Below are positions 1 to 12,684 of a stretch of 38,216 bases of DNA, piece by piece; position 1 is the stretch's first letter, and each line of letters starts with the position of its first letter. Where the stretch lies: NCBI GenBank assembly GCA_964058845.1, contig CAXKVR010000174.1, positions 1-38,216 of the forward strand, read 5' to 3'. The notes under the pieces are model-generated. The model was not told the origin of the DNA. It did no database searches and saw only the letters and a program-made list of their open reading frames with translations. Both the position numbers and the translations under genes were made by a program. The DNA is from Carex sylvatica. Taxonomy: Eukaryota > Streptophyta > Magnoliopsida > Poales > Cyperaceae.

Positions 1-2595
1 ATCGATGCCATCGGCGAGTTCTTGTAGCAACTCCTCTCTAGGTCCCGAGGCCTGAATCTCGAAGAACTCGTCCGCTGTCACTTTTGCCAACTTCATTAGA
101 TCAACTGCTGACTGTGCATGCGGTTCTGTCTTGGACCTTGGGTGCCAATTCTACATGATTAATTAAAATAAAGACTTATTAGTAAATATTGTTGATTATA
201 TTATGGATGGTTGTTGTACATAGATCTCAATTTTTTTGTATCCTCAATTTCATAATATACTGTTAGTGTTGCTCTTCAATTATTATTTGGTGTCAGAATA
301 TAGTGACAACGGTTTAGTTTAATTTATGTTCTTACCTCGGTTTCTTTAGCTCGTTTGACACACTCCCGACCCATCCTGAGTCTGTCATCCATCCACCCCT
401 TCATGAGGCCTACGATAAGTGACTGGACGTCATATGGGACCATCTCGTCCACTATCGGGTTTGCTCCATTTGCCAAGTTTGGCGAGTCCTCCAATGCCAT
501 TTGTTTCAGCATAATCTCAAGTTTTCCAGCGGACTGGAGGACACGAACATACTCATTGGTTAACCCTGACATGCGGGCCACATATTGCCGAAGCACAGCA
601 CTGAAAGAACTGTGAAGAGTGACAGCTGCTGTTGCAACTGGAAATGGGTGATATCTTCTTAGGACAGGGCTATAAGTCTCTTTTTCTAATTTGGCTAGCT
701 CCTCAGTCTTTTTGGCCAGTTGCATTAGTGAATCACAGGGGTCTTCCTCTACCTCCACCACCATGCTGTCTATGTTACCGTTGCCATTCTCGTAAACCTA
801 TCATTAGAAGATAAAATATGAGTTGGTATATTCTATACTCACTAACATATGTTATTTCAATACAAAATATTACAACCTACATTATATATACCTTGTTGAA
901 AGCATTCTTGACCGATGATCGAATGAAATAATCAACACGGTTTCCAGCTGCACATCTTGAGTTTTCTTGTTCAACTGTTGTTGAAGTAGTAGTAGACCCA
1001 GAGCATCCAGGGGTAGATATATCCTCGCAAAGTATTCTTCCCGTAGAAATGGCCAGACATAATACATTCTCCATGATAACTGAAATGGATTTCTCAAACC
1101 ACTCATGGTAATCTAGAAGCTTTTTCTCCGACCATGATTGGATGGAGGCCATGACAGCTGATAAGACCCTTACATAGCCCGGTTCTCTATGCATGCTCGC
1201 CGCATCCTTTGCCACCTCAAGAAGCATGCCTAATGTGGCAGTTAGAAGGTCTGGCTCAATTTGTCCAGTGAGAACATATTGCTCAAATAGGACCCAAGTG
1301 AAGCACACATTGTGTATCATACCATTGATTCCCAGTGTGGTCCATGTTTTCTTCATTAACTCAAGTAATTCATCCACCTCATCTAAAACAATGGTTTCAT
1401 CCCTTACATCAAAGACAGCGTGAAGAAGGGCGGTGTATATGTGCATGTTGAGAGGAAATCCATCTGCCCAATGTGCAATCTCGGAAGGCATTTTGCTCGA
1501 ATTTCGTTCAGTTAGGATTCTGATGGATTCATTAAGGGTTCTCCAAGATTCAGATTTTTTATCAGTCATGTCGAGTGGTCTGATCTCAGCAGCGCGTATA
1601 ACTTCACGGAGACGTTGTGCTGCTGGGTAATTCCTTTCTAATGGATAAAATGGATGTAAAACAAGACCAAGCTCGAGAATTTTTAGTTGGCGAAGCTGCC
1701 ATGCATTGTACTCGTGTATATTGTTGAAATCATTGGGCTTTAGATGCTTCAGGAGTTGAAATGGGATTACAATCAGCTCCGGTCGTCGAGCAAACTGTTT
1801 TGTATAATATATATATGTAAAAATATTCAGAACATTAGTTAGCAAGTTGTTTCCAACTAATAGAAGTGTACACACTTATCTACATCTTTATATTTTGGAA
1901 GAACATAAAGAAAAAAGAAAGAAAGAAAAATTTCAGCACTGATCTCATATTTAGGTTCTTCTACAAATACCAATCTATTTTTTAAACATCAAAGAGTAAC
2001 TTTATGTAGAGTTGAAATCCTAAACTTCTGTTGGTCTTCTGTATTCTATGTTAAAATCAGAAAATCTTATTGCTAAATTTGTCTATATAATAACCTGAGG
2101 TTTGGCAGAAAGGAGACTTTGCATTTTGCGGAGGCGGCTGTCAATAATTTCATTCCCTCCTAGCTGCTGCTGCATTATCTCATTTGCCGGTTTCGGCTTC
2201 AGCTGCATTTTTTCTCGTTTCCCAGCTGCTGTTCCTGGTCTCCCTGGTGTCGATGCCACCTGAACTGCCCGTCTCGTCCTCAAACCCAAATTAGTTTTAA
2301 TTTTGCTATTCACCAGTGACATTCCACCTCCACCCCCACCCCCACCAAATCTCGGAGTAGCATTCCCCGCTATTTCAACCGACATGTGTGATGCATGCCT
2401 GACATGGCCACCACCTGTAGACCCCCTTGAAACAATGAAGTATAATTCATATGCTGTTTCGCGGAGGTCATTGCGATTAAGGCCATCGATGCGTCCGAAC
2501 GGCAATTGGAGTTGGTCTACAGAGCTGGCAAATTCACCAGACTGCTCCACCGCAAAGTCTCCACCGAACGAGGAGACTGAGGGGCGGCGGACCAT
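1..2595 (-). CDS. Plant unc-13 homologue (PATROL1/DUF810 type), 3' partial
   Basis: Four exons on the minus strand read as one frame: 2095-2595 (residues 1-167), 892-1794 (168-468), 336-797 (469-622) and 1-150 (623-672, continuing off the window). All junctions are GT-AG and phase 0. Seen: an N-terminal segment with the family motif PFG...DLRETAYE, a run of eight glycines, then a central region (FARRPELIVIPFQLL, HWADGFPLN, TTLGINGMIHN) and YHPFPVATAAVTLHSSFSA, all matching plant unc-13-like MUN-domain proteins. Established: Arabidopsis PATROL1 is about 1,070 aa and helps traffic the H+-ATPase AHA1 to the plasma membrane in stomatal responses; which paralogue this is cannot be told. The ATG at 2595 is the first in frame after a TAA about 75 nt upstream. 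No break is seen; roughly the last 400 residues lie outside the window. Confidence 0.93.
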
Positions 2596-3976
2596 CCTCT
2601 TGCCGTCCGTCAGGAGTCTAATGGTGGATGGTGGTGTTTGTGCAATGGATGATGAGTAGTTCCCAGTTTAGGCAATCTAATTATGGGTATATGCATCATG
2701 TGTTCAAAAATTGAAAGTAAAGATGAGGAGAGATTAGAAAAAACGTTCTTTGTTGTCGGACAGACTAAGCATAACCGGATTTCTAGTTCTTTTGAGGTCA
2801 TAGTCTATGCAAATTACCATGTAAAAGCGTGTGGAGTACTAAATATACTTGCTGGTATTATTGCTGGATCTTTCTTTCAGAAAAATACTTAAAATTTTTT
2901 TGCTTCTTTTTGTATTTTCATTATATATATCACACAGGACAAGTTTTTCGATTAGTATGAACCTCAAAGCTTTATAATTATATAATGCATCAAAATTCTA
3001 ATTAAGCTTTACATTATTTGTTAAGGGAATGGGAAGAGGGTCTCATGTTAAATTCTTATAATTATACTAATTAAACTATCCGGGTCATTAAAAGGTCTTG
3101 CTTTGGTTTGATATATAGTTTCGTCGCACGAATGACTATATACAAAGTTGCATGATATTTCTATACAAGGTAAGAGTCAAGATAACAAGTTGCTAACTTC
3201 AGTTATAGTTATAAATGACAATAACTATGGTCAACTAATTAAAAGACCATAATCAAAGAAATGTTCTCTATTCTGGTCTTATTTTAGAACGAGATTCGGG
3301 TAAGGTGTGATCCTGTTTACCTGTACATCAAAGCCTACTATACATAGCAAAGGCCTCCACAGTGAAATTTCCTTTTTAACATCACAAAAAAAATGTTTGT
3401 TTTTGTTCAAAATCGGCCCAGTAGGATAGGGATTTATGACGAGTCGATTTAAATTTGCATCTTTTGAATTAGTGTTTGAATGCTAATATAGAAAAAATAT
3501 CAACAACATCATCATTGGTTAACCAATGTTTGGAACAACAGTAATTTTTCTAATATAATGCATGAATTCATACTCTCACAACAAAGCTAGATAGCTTTGC
3601 ATTATATATATCACACTAAAGAAGAAAAAAGAATAAGAAAAAATTACAACATATGGTCCTTCCACAATTTCCAAAAAATACAAATCACTCTTTCATCATA
3701 CTATGTGGGTTAATTACGCCAAATCCAAATCCATCTGAAGTATAAAACAAGTAACCTCTGTGCATTAGTCTCTGCATATTTATGTACCTGATTACAAAAA
3801 TCAAAAGTTAGGTGGTCACACTGGTAATGGGATAGGAAAAGTTCCGTGGGTTTATCAGTATGGCTTCGGTCAGAAAAAGTTGCAGCACAACAGAATGCAC
3901 ATTTGCAGCACAATTCTAGCCCTTGGGTTCAAAAGAAAATTCATCTTCCCATGGGGTTATATAAGCAATTATAAGG
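2596..3976. other. Intergenic: unc-13 upstream region and CaaX-gene downstream region
   Basis: No supported gene. The left part should hold the promoter and leader of the unc-13 homologue, but I see no clear TATA box. The part next to 3976 should hold the 3' UTR of the CaaX gene. Short AT-rich stretches (for example near 2920 and 3600) recur but form no recognisable element. Confidence 0.6.
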
Positions 3977-6110
3977 CTACATGATGGAACAGCTGCAACA
4001 AGGGCCATACTCTTCCTCTTCCTCAGATTCACTCGAATCACTGCATATAACGAAAAAGGAACATCAAAATTAGAGCATACTGAAGTGGGAACACAGCTGC
4101 AATTAACAAATCCCTCGCAGACACGCAATTTTAGATGATCTTTCCAGAAATATGTTTGTATGGTAGCGATAATTGTGTTTATTTTACCCACTATTAATAG
4201 CAAACATAGCAGTTATTGTAAATTTGCAGCTGTTAGCGAGTCAACAGAAGAAAACCAATATAAGAAGTGTGGAAATGACAGCTGTCAATTTTCTGAAAAC
4301 TATTTAGCAATTCACATTACAATCAGAAAGGACATATATAAGAATGAATGAAAAAAATTCTATGTTTAAATATTACATGAAACAAGCTCTCGCATAACAT
4401 CAGAGAAATGTTACATAATGCATGATACATAAAAAATATAATATCTCAAAATTGTCAGAATACGAAGAATCAAGTAATTAAGAGGACCATAGATTTGCAC
4501 TATCATTGATTGCCGTATTTACAAAGATTCCTTAAAATTGTCAGAATACACCTTACCATGTTTGGCCATAACAAAATGGGGCTTTTCAATGGCTGCCATG
4601 GAAACTTGACTTTTTCCAAATATACCCTTACTTTCTTTGTAAACACCTGATGTAGACTTCTGAACAAAATTCAGCAATCATAAATTCTGCTCAGTTAGAT
4701 GTTGCAAGTATGCAACATCTAATTTTGCAGCTCCAATATCATGTAGCAGCAATTGAAACTCAATTTTCACTCAACCCAAAGCAAAATACCAAAAGAAAAA
4801 ATGAACCATGTGCAGAAGTTGAACTATATAAATTTCAAGCTACCTATTATCAAATCAAGAAAATAAATACAAAAATCAAATTTTCACAATCATAAATTGA
4901 AATGTCATATGATAGTGATCATAGAAATATTCAACAAAATTAATTCAGCATTGTTTTTCTCATCATCAAATTATTACGACAAAAGCCAAAATAACGGGAT
5001 GGTTCATGCATTCAATAGGTCACATCAAACAAGTTCCTGGCATAGTTTGTAGTTTATTATCTGTAATTTATTTATTTTGGATAAGAGATGCCGAAAGTGG
5101 GAAAATAAAGGAGTGAGATAATTTTGGTAGTTACGTAACGGAGGAGAAATAACAGCATATGTACATGTAATCTAAGAATGATTACCATGGACATAAACAT
5201 GCCAACTCAAAAAGGAATAGGATTGCCACATTTTGTGGAGTCCGTGTCCCCATAGGTACCTGAGGTGCAATTAATAAAAATGGACGGTCCAGATTAATTC
5301 CATTCAGACCAAACTCAATCTGGTAGCTGTTGAGGTTGTAGGGGGGCTGCTTTGAGATTCGTGCCAAGTGAAATGAACGGTTCAGATTCACTGCTTGCAC
5401 CTCAGGTACCTGGGGTGATACAAATTCCATTTTGTGGGAATTGGACATCTGCGGGATAATTTATTACTATGCCAATTCCCATTTAATCCTGCCAAACATG
5501 GCAATACTACTATACAGTTGTGTACCTAGAAGTCATTTTAGGAAAGCATGAACCAAATTTCCCATGTGGTCCAGAAGTATCAAGGAATTCATAATTGAAT
5601 AAAAGAAGTTTCAGGAAATTCCCCTTCAAACCCTCTCCTACATACATCACTTTAATTTGGCCATTTCCATCGTTTCATCCTTGAAATAGCCTTAATTGGG
5701 AAAGAAAAAGAGCATCTTAATTTGGCCTAAATTTATAACGTATTTAACAAATGAATATAGACAAATTTATTACAGTTTATCTCACTTAGAAATTTTGCAT
5801 TTCTGAATTTGTGCACAGAACAGAAGTAAAAATAATAAATGAACATATTAATTTACTGATATACATTGGGTCAAAAGAAAGTTTACCTAGGCTGGAATTC
5901 CATTATTTCGACAAGATTGTTTCCATTTCTATCATTCCATTGCACTTTTCTCCTTGAATTTCTCTTCTCCCTCTCCCCTACATCTCCCTTAACAGCTTCC
6001 TTCAAAAGGGACACTGTTTCTCTCTCCTCTTCCACTTCATCCTTACAATTCAATCCAATCGAATTCTTGCTTCCATTGCACTGATTAGTCTCTACCGACA
6101 CTTGATCCAT
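3977..6110 (-). CDS. Small acidic plant protein with C-terminal CaaX box (95 aa)
   Basis: Two exons, 5887-6110 and 3977-4040, joined across a 1,846-nt GT-AG intron that splits a Ser codon (AG|T). The product is 95 aa: a charged, Glu-rich N-terminal half, then a conserved core RRKVQWNDRNGNNLVEIMEF (residues 53-72), an acidic stretch with five consecutive Glu (81-85), and a tail CCSCSIM. The last four residues, CSIM (92-95), fit a CaaX farnesylation box, and Cys89/Cys90 beside it could be palmitoylated. I recognise the family as a conserved plant-specific small protein (VQWND.NG core, acidic linker, Cys-rich end) of unknown function. Membrane attachment is inferred from the tail. The start at 6110 is the first ATG; the codon at 6137 is GTG. 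The second coding exon is only 64 nt and is easy to miss. Confidence 0.85.
5239..5427. mobile_element. Mutator-like MITE in the CaaX-gene intron
   Basis: About 189 bp between direct repeats CATTTTGTGG (5229-5238 and 5428-5437), matching the 9-10 bp target duplications of Mutator-like elements. The inverted ends share AGGTACCTGAGGTGCAA (left near 5254; right, reversed, near 5412). The interior has GGACGGTCCAGAT, related to the copies near 16.2 and 24.8 kb. No coding capacity. Confidence 0.8.
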
Positions 6111-6500
6111 TTCGCTACTATTGATTAGTATAATCACAGTGTTTATAAAGTACCTTACTTAAAATCAAGCCCTTCTAACATATCAATCCATGGTCCATTC
6201 TTGTTACCATGGTTTCAAAAATATATCAATCGGCAGCCCACGCCCACGATCCGTTTGTTCACAGATTTTCCAATCGGAAGAGAAACGATTTGTTTGCAAC
6301 TAAATGGTTCTTCAGATTTGATTTTTGATTGATTCTTGAAAGACAAAGGCAAAGGCGGATGTGATTGATGAGCGGAAGAGAGATTTGGGATAGCGTTGAA
6401 GTATGTTCGTAGAGTTAAAAACAAAAGAGAAAAAAAGGAAGAAATGGATCTCTCCGTTAAAAGGTGGGTTATGCTGGGCCCGGGGTGCTTTCAACAACTA
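6111..6500 (-). promoter_or_regulatory. Leader and putative promoter of the CaaX gene
   Basis: On the minus strand, sequence upstream of the ATG at 6110 is CT-rich around 6310-6400, like a plant 5' UTR. A TGGGCCC element (about 6475-6482) resembles the site II/TCP-type motif of housekeeping promoters. There is no obvious TATA box. The assignment is by position and composition only. Confidence 0.4.
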
Positions 6501-6793
6501 TTTATTTATTTTTATTTTTTTTGCTTAGAACGCTTCAAAATTTCTGGACAAAAATAACCCTGCTACTTTATACAGTCCTAGACTTGCATTTGTCTTTCTT
6601 AATCGTTACGTCCTAGTGATAAAAATAATAATAAAAATAATAATAATAATTTAAATTTTAAAAATTTGTCTTTACTTGTGAGAGAAAGAATTTGAATAGA
6701 GGGACTAGAGTTACTGTTTGGAGGGAGGATTTGAAGTTCAATTTAAAGTAAACTTTTGCTTGAACAGAGTTTATGTACTTGAGCAAGAGATTG
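6501..6793. repeat. AT-rich spacer with AAT microsatellite
   Basis: A short imperfect (AAT)n tract lies at about 6624-6650. Nothing else is recognisable. Confidence 0.5.
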
Positions 6794-7275
6794 AGGATAC
6801 GTTTCGATGGGAGTTAGAATAGTAAAATTTGAGAATAGTGAATGAGAATAAAGAAAAAATAGTGATTTTTAGATTAGTATGAAATTGGTGCTATTCAAAT
6901 TAGTAAAAATGTTGTTTGAGTTTTACATTTAGAATAGTAAATAGCAAATAGCTATGATCGATAAAAAATAATGTTAACAATGTACTAATTAAGAAGAAAG
7001 ATAGACAAGTTGGATCTCAAATGAATTGTCACAACGTGAAGATAACAGAAGTGATGTCAATTTTATTATTTCGGGACTGTGTTGACGAAAAATTGAGAAG
7101 AAATTATTTTTTCCCCTCTCTTCACACTTTCCGAATAGTAGCTATTCTAACATTTACAAAGAATAGAGAATAGCAACTATTCTAGCTATTCCGAATAGCA
7201 AAAATATTATTTGGATGTACGTTGTTATTCCGAATAGCCTCTATTCTAAAATAACTCCTATTTTTGACATATCCT
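6794..7275. mobile_element. MITE, about 482 bp
   Basis: The left end AGGATACGTTTCGATGGGAG pairs with the right end read in reverse, AGGATATGTCAAAAATAGGAG. Inside, 'gaatag/ctattc' motifs recur on both strands. The flanks resemble each other (AAGAGATTG and AAGAGAGAA), suggesting a decayed ~9-bp target duplication. No coding capacity. Confidence 0.6.
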
Positions 7276-7740
7276 AAGAGAGAAGAAATTGCAGTCATAA
7301 ATTTGTTTTATGACATGACTAATATGGTGTATTTTTAATCACATGCCGTATTGTATCGTAACTTAATTATTTTTTTACGTATTGTGTTATGTCCTGATTA
7401 AAATAATAAAAGTGGTCACAATATACAAATAATCACGCCATGACATGCACATTATTGAATGCGGTTTAAATCTGAGATATACACGTATCACATTCGAATA
7501 TTTAGTAGTATTATTTTTCGTGGTATGCAATGCTTATATTCAAAATTAAATTTCCATCGTAAATAAACTTAATTGAAGTTATGTTCGAGTATAGTCATTT
7601 TTTACAATACCATTTATATTCGCATTTGTGAAAGAATTATTTCACAATCTTCTTTATTTATCGAATACACGTTTTAACTTCTATGGATAAATTGATTATG
7701 TATTATTAAAATGCAAATATAGTTTTATATTATAATTACC
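7276..7740. other. AT-rich intergenic DNA
   Basis: No gene, repeat or element supported on either strand. Confidence 0.5.
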
Positions 7741-9412
7741 ACTTTTTTTTCCTTTCTCTGATTAATTTTGTTGATTTTTCCAATGATATGTGAGGATTCT
7801 TGCGAATCTAAAACTACGGACGTCTTCTACTCGATTTTCTTTTTCAATTGAGATCCATAATTAAGTATTTGAGTTATATTCATATCTTTGTTTTTTTTTT
7901 CTTAATATATTATGTATAAAAACTTGATATGCTAGATTTAAAGATTTATATGCGTAGTTTAGACTTTTTTTTAAAAATGAATAGTGGAGGTCTAGCCTAC
8001 TAGTTTTCTTCAAACCCCCTATTTATATTATAGAGGTTTTCTCACTTTGTAAATTTTGAATCCATAACCTTTCACATAAGAGCCATATGCCTTTGTCACT
8101 AGATCAAAGACTAATTCTTCGCGTAAGTTTAGACTTGATATGCTATGTATAAAGACTGCACTTTGATTCTTTTAAAGACTTGTATTTTTTTTTCTTTGTT
8201 CAATTTCACTTATTTTTTTGATGATCTGTGAGAAATCTTACGAATGTAAAATTACGAATGTTTTATACTCGATTTTTCTTTCAAATTAGATCCATAATGA
8301 AATACTTCTGAATTATATTCGCATTCCTGTTTTTTCTTCTCCTTGATATGTTATGTTTAAAAACTTGCATATACTAATTAGCATCAGCTATAAATGCACC
8401 AGTGGTTTCCATCAAAAGTCGCTAGTTGAAAAAATTGACTAAAAATTGAGTGTAGGGAGAAGTTATCATGTCTTATATATATCTTCAAATTGTAACCCTT
8501 TCGTTGTCTGACATTTTCAACTCATCAACTTGTTTTCTTCTATTAGTTTAATTTTTAATTATAGAGCAACTTTGCCTCAGTCAAGATCATGTTCTGGACC
8601 ATTATTTTAGCAAATTGGGACTCTGAGGATAAACTCTGTAATCAAATTAAACAAAAAAAAAAAAGATAAAATGAAAAGTCAACGAAAAGAAAATTCAAAA
8701 CTAGGATAGTGAGCAGTCCGGATCACTCCGGACCATGATTGATTGGGGAACTTAATTATTGATTGGGGAACTTAATCATTGATTGGGGAATTTAATCTTC
8801 TTTCTTTTGGTAATTTGGTCATTCATGATGAGTTAAATTAATGTATTAATTCACTCTTGTTAAACGGATCTGGTAAATGTACTCAAGTTGAATTCATCAA
8901 ACATAATAATTCATTTAATTTTGAATAAAATAATTCAGACTTTTTTTTGAGTAAACCCTAATGCTGGCCCAGCTCGTTCAGGTGATCGGGTCTCCGCGTC
9001 CTATCCGCTTTTGTTTTTGTTTTTTCCGCAGACATTTTTATTAATAGAGAAATATTCTGAGATATCTCGAGCCATTATATTCGAGCGCGTCTCCCAAATA
9101 GTTTATCAAAACATTTAAAGCTATGTTTATAACATTTTAAAATGTTACTCGCAAGCATATAAATATCTGTCTAAAAGCATTTATAGATATTTTTAACTCT
9201 CAACTATTTTTGTATTCAATCCAAAAAAAGAAAGATTTTTTTTACCCACTATTTTTATTTTTATTTTTTCTCTGATCATTATAATTTATTTTTCCGACGA
9301 TCTGTGATGAATTTTACGAATCTAAAGATACGAACGTTTTATATTCTATTTTATCTTTCAAATAAGAACCATGAAGAAAAATATTTTTGAGTAATTTTAA
9401 AGTCATTTGTTT
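7741..9412. repeat. Three direct copies of a ~150-bp dispersed repeat
   Basis: Diverged copies lie at about 7741-7892, 8170-8330 and 9256-9412. Each runs from a T-rich start through a block like GATCTGTGAGAAATCTTACG, then ATGTTTTATACTCGATTTT and AGATCCATAATGAA. The first two also share a downstream 'cttgatatg(c/t)tatgt' stretch, so that part looks like an old ~420-bp-spaced duplication. No coding signal; probably fragments of one transposon family. The stretch 8801-9255 holds nothing I can name. Confidence 0.6.
8741..8800. repeat. Three tandem copies of a 20-bp unit
   Basis: Units start at 8741, 8761 and 8781, each beginning GATTGGGGAAYTTAAT. The first two differ by one base; the third has diverged at its end. 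Confidence 0.85.
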
Positions 9413-9692
9413 TTTTTTGAAGTAAAACTCATGAGCACTTTCAATTTTCAAGTTTTTAAATCTCAGTCTACAACCATTAAAATTTTCAAGGCTTTGTATA
9501 TAAGGTTTATATGTTTTGTAAATGAGATTTGTAAATGCAATGATATTGTTGAGGTTTAAATGGGCAGAAAAATATTTTTGGAATGACATCCGTCCAAATA
9601 GAGAATGGGTCTTTTTATATATTCTGAGGCAACATTTGAGACCAGTATAATTATTAGAATAATTATATCATTCCCCTCACTCCTGTCCCCCC

Positions 9693-10152
9693 TAGGGCTG
9701 TCAAAAAAGCTCGCGGCTCGGCTCTAGCTCGCTCAATAGTGGACCGAGCTGTTAACGAGCCAGCTCAGTTCTGGCTCGGACCAAAATAAATGAGCTGAGC
9801 TAAGAGTCAGCTCGGACCGGGTCAGCTCGGCTCGTTAAGCTATAGTGAATTTAGAGTTTAGCCCCGTATAATTTTAAGTCTAGTCCCATTTTCAAAGGCG
9901 TAATTATGCAAAATTGATGTATTTTTGGTCTGGGAATAAAGGATATGGGTTTCAGTTGCTTGAAGATGTGCTTGCTGGACAATTTCTTATATTTTTTAAT
10001 TTGTATAATAGTAGTTCAATAAATCCCAGCGAGCTAGCTCGGGCTTGCTTGTCACGAGCGAGCCAGAAGTTTTTGGCTCGGATGACCTAAGTCCAGCTCG
10101 CTCGGGCCAAAATAAATGAGCTGAGCTAAGGCCCAGCTCGTTTACATCCCTA
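9693..10152. mobile_element. Non-autonomous hAT-like element with perfect 8-bp target duplication
   Basis: The 460-bp element starts TAGGGCTGTCAAA and ends TTTACATCCCTA. It is flanked on both sides by the exact 8-mer GTCCCCCC (9685-9692 and 10153-10160), the target duplication size of hAT elements. Subterminal regions are crowded with GCTCG/CGAGC motifs on both strands, as in the common plant hAT group of this type. No transposase frame. Confidence 0.88.
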
Positions 10153-10160
10153 GTCCCCCC

Positions 10161-11570
10161 ATTTATCCCCCCCATTCTCTTTCTCCAAATCAACTTCCTT
10201 AACTTTCTTTTATCTCCCCATTAATTCCGCTAAGAATTTTCATTTATCCCCGCATTAATAACTGTCCTTTAATAATAATCTCCTCATTAATTATACTGTC
10301 CTTTTAATAACAATCATCACATTAATTATACTGTCATCTAATAATAATTTTTGCATTAATTATACTATCATTTAATAACAATCCCCGCTAACAATTATTT
10401 ATATGTTTATTGATGTTCAAGAAAGTATTTACCATTGTTCTGACAATTATTTATCATTATGTCTCAGAAGTATTTATCATTGTCCCTGACATGATAATAT
10501 TTTGATTTGATTAAACATTACTTATTGACAAGTTCAAAAAAATATTTATTATTGTTCTGACAAGTATTTATCATTATATCTGAGAAATATTTATCATTGT
10601 CTTTGACGTACATATGTTTTACTGAAAATTACAATTATGTCTGAGAAGTATTTATCCATGTAACATAAAATATTTATCATTATTCTTAAGAAGTATTTAT
10701 CGTTGTCTTTGACATACATATATTTTACTAAAAATTGCAATTTAAAGTTGATAAAAATTGATAACAACCAATTATTTAAAAAAAATAACGTTATATGGTT
10801 TAAATTATTTATATGAAAAATATACATTAAACTTCCGTTGTGTCGATTATTATATATGAATTCATATAAAATCATATAAAATACTAACAGATTACAATTC
10901 TTGCAACATATATATACACATAGCCTTTTGTACATGCAATCACATGTGATAAAGCATAACATATACTCCCCAGGATCTAATATAATGTTTGTATAAAAGT
11001 TATGTCCTTACCACTTAGTAACCATGGGCTCATATTGCCAAAAACGCTTGGTTATGATCTAGTTTGGACCAAAATTTCATACATACCTAGTTGTATTAGA
11101 TCAAACATATCAAAAAAAGAGTGTGCATGTGATCCATGACATGATGCATCTTAGTTAAAGCTCTCCAACAAAATTGCATCTCCAATGAAAAAAATACAAG
11201 GATCAACATATATGTGCATACATACATAAGGAAATTATAATGTGCATGCATGCATACATAATAGAGAATAAAAATTCTCAGTTAAAATTTTCGTCTAAAA
11301 TTATAAAAAAGTATTTATAAATAAGAAAATTACAATTATGTCTGAGAAATATGTATCCATGTAACATAAATTATTTATCATTATGCTTGAGAAGTATTTA
11401 TCATTGATGTTTTACTAAAAGTTACAGTTATATCTGAGAAGTATTTATTATTGATGTTTTACTGAAAGTTATAATTATACTTGAGAAGTATTTATCCATG
11501 TAGCATAAAGTATTTATCCATGTAACATGAAGTATTTATCATTATATCTGAGAAATATTTCTCATTGGGT
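10161..11570. repeat. Degenerate tandem arrays
   Basis: At about 10240-10390 a ~35-50-bp unit containing ATTAATTATACTGTC repeats four or so times. At about 10415-10720, and again at 11330-11570, a ~23-bp unit (GAGAAGTATTTATCATTGTC and variants) recurs with interruptions. Between them (10730-11320) is AT-rich DNA without recognisable structure. The 122-aa frame in 10594-10962 is low-complexity and not a gene. Confidence 0.6.
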
Positions 11571-11950
11571 GAGGAGATTGTTTATTTAATGGTCCCCATT
11601 TGTGCGGGGACAATAAAAAAAAAAAATTTGTGCTAGGATAACTGACAAGTATTTATGAGGGGATTGTTTATTTATTTAATGGTCCCCAGTTGTGCGGGGA
11701 TGATTAAAAAAAATGAAATTTTGTGCGGAGACAATTGATTGATTGATTTATTCTTTCATAAATAGAGATCATTGCTATAGGGATTAATACTTTGCAAATT
11801 TAAGATAAATACTTTGATGTTTCAAGTTAAATACTAACAGTTTACAAAATGCTTATTAATGACTGAGCGGTCCCTCTATTGTTTTTTTAGCAGTTTATAC
11901 AGAGTTTTTGCGGGGATAAAGCTGCGGAGATTGTTATCAGGATCCTAATT
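11571..11950. repeat. Repeated GGTCCCC...GCGGGGA motifs, possible transposon end
   Basis: Two copies of a block 'gattgtttatt...GGTCCCC(A)NTTGTGCGGGGA' lie at about 11570-11610 and 11661-11710, with a third partial version near 11730 (TTGTGCGGAGACAAT). GGTCCCC and GGGGAC are self-complementary. The tract ends near 11945. It may be the far end of a larger element that includes the arrays to the left; I could not find matching termini. Confidence 0.4.
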
Positions 11951-12524
11951 ATTAATAGCAATATGAATTTTTCCATCAAAAATTCAGATGCTTTTTTGTT
12001 AATTTCTTTAAATGAAATTGGTGTACAGTAATAACATAGGCCTGGTACGTGTGAAGGGTACGCTAAAAAGTTTCAGTACAATAAGATGTACCTTTTAAAC
12101 CTTAAACACTTTTGAGTCAAATTGCAAGTGCACAATTCTATCAAAGTAGTATTTTAGGTATCGATCCACAGAGAGTATGGAAAATACTTAGTTTTAAACT
12201 CTAAACAATTAATTTCAGAAAATAATAAAGAAGTAAAGTGCAATAAAGAAGAATAAAGGGGGGGTTTGTTTAAGTAATCCTAAAGGTTGGGTTCAATACC
12301 CGAGAATAAGGAATAGTAAACAATAGATGTAAATGAAATGAAAGAAAGAAATATTGGTTTGCTTTCAAGTTGAGAAGATCTAGGGGTCTTTGGTCTACAA
12401 TCCCTTGCTAATTCTATCTATTCGGTATTTGCTTGAATTCATGTATGATTTGACGAGGTTTCTAACCTAATATGTTATTAAGGGTCACTTTCATGAATTA
12501 ATAACGTGCCTAGGTAATTCGGAT

Positions 12525-12684
12525 TTCACGATTAGGTCCTTCACCCTAGCTACCTAGACCATAAGCTCTTGTTAGTCTCTCCTCTCCTCAAATATTGGTA
12601 CTTCACGATTAGGTCCTTCATACCAATATCCGATTCGATTTGAGATGTCCTAATTAGGGTTTGACTTCACGGTTAGGTCCTTCA
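12525..12684. repeat. Three spaced copies of a 19-bp motif inside the LTR
   Basis: TTCACGATTAGGTCCTTCA occurs at about 12525, 12602 and 12668 (the third with one change, GGTTAGG). Spacing is roughly 66-77 bp. Confidence 0.85.

Noticed and set aside
2303..2659. 118-aa plus-strand frame with a proline run
   Set aside because: Antisense shadow of the polyglycine exon of the unc-13 homologue.
3916..4203. 95-aa minus-strand frame over the last CaaX exon
   Set aside because: Wrong frame; the real 64-nt exon reads in another frame and joins in phase to the first exon.
5182..5448. 88-aa minus-strand frame with QVPEVQAVNLNRSF
   Set aside because: It lies across the intronic MITE and its inverted ends create the repeated QVP residues; no family resemblance.
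10594..10962. 122-aa minus-strand frame rich in Ile, Asn, Tyr and Phe
   Set aside because: Composition is what AT-rich tandem repeats give; no motif.
10161..11570. CRISPR-like array of short repeats
   Set aside because: Repeats are degenerate, unevenly spaced and AT-rich in a plant nuclear context; no constant spacer length.
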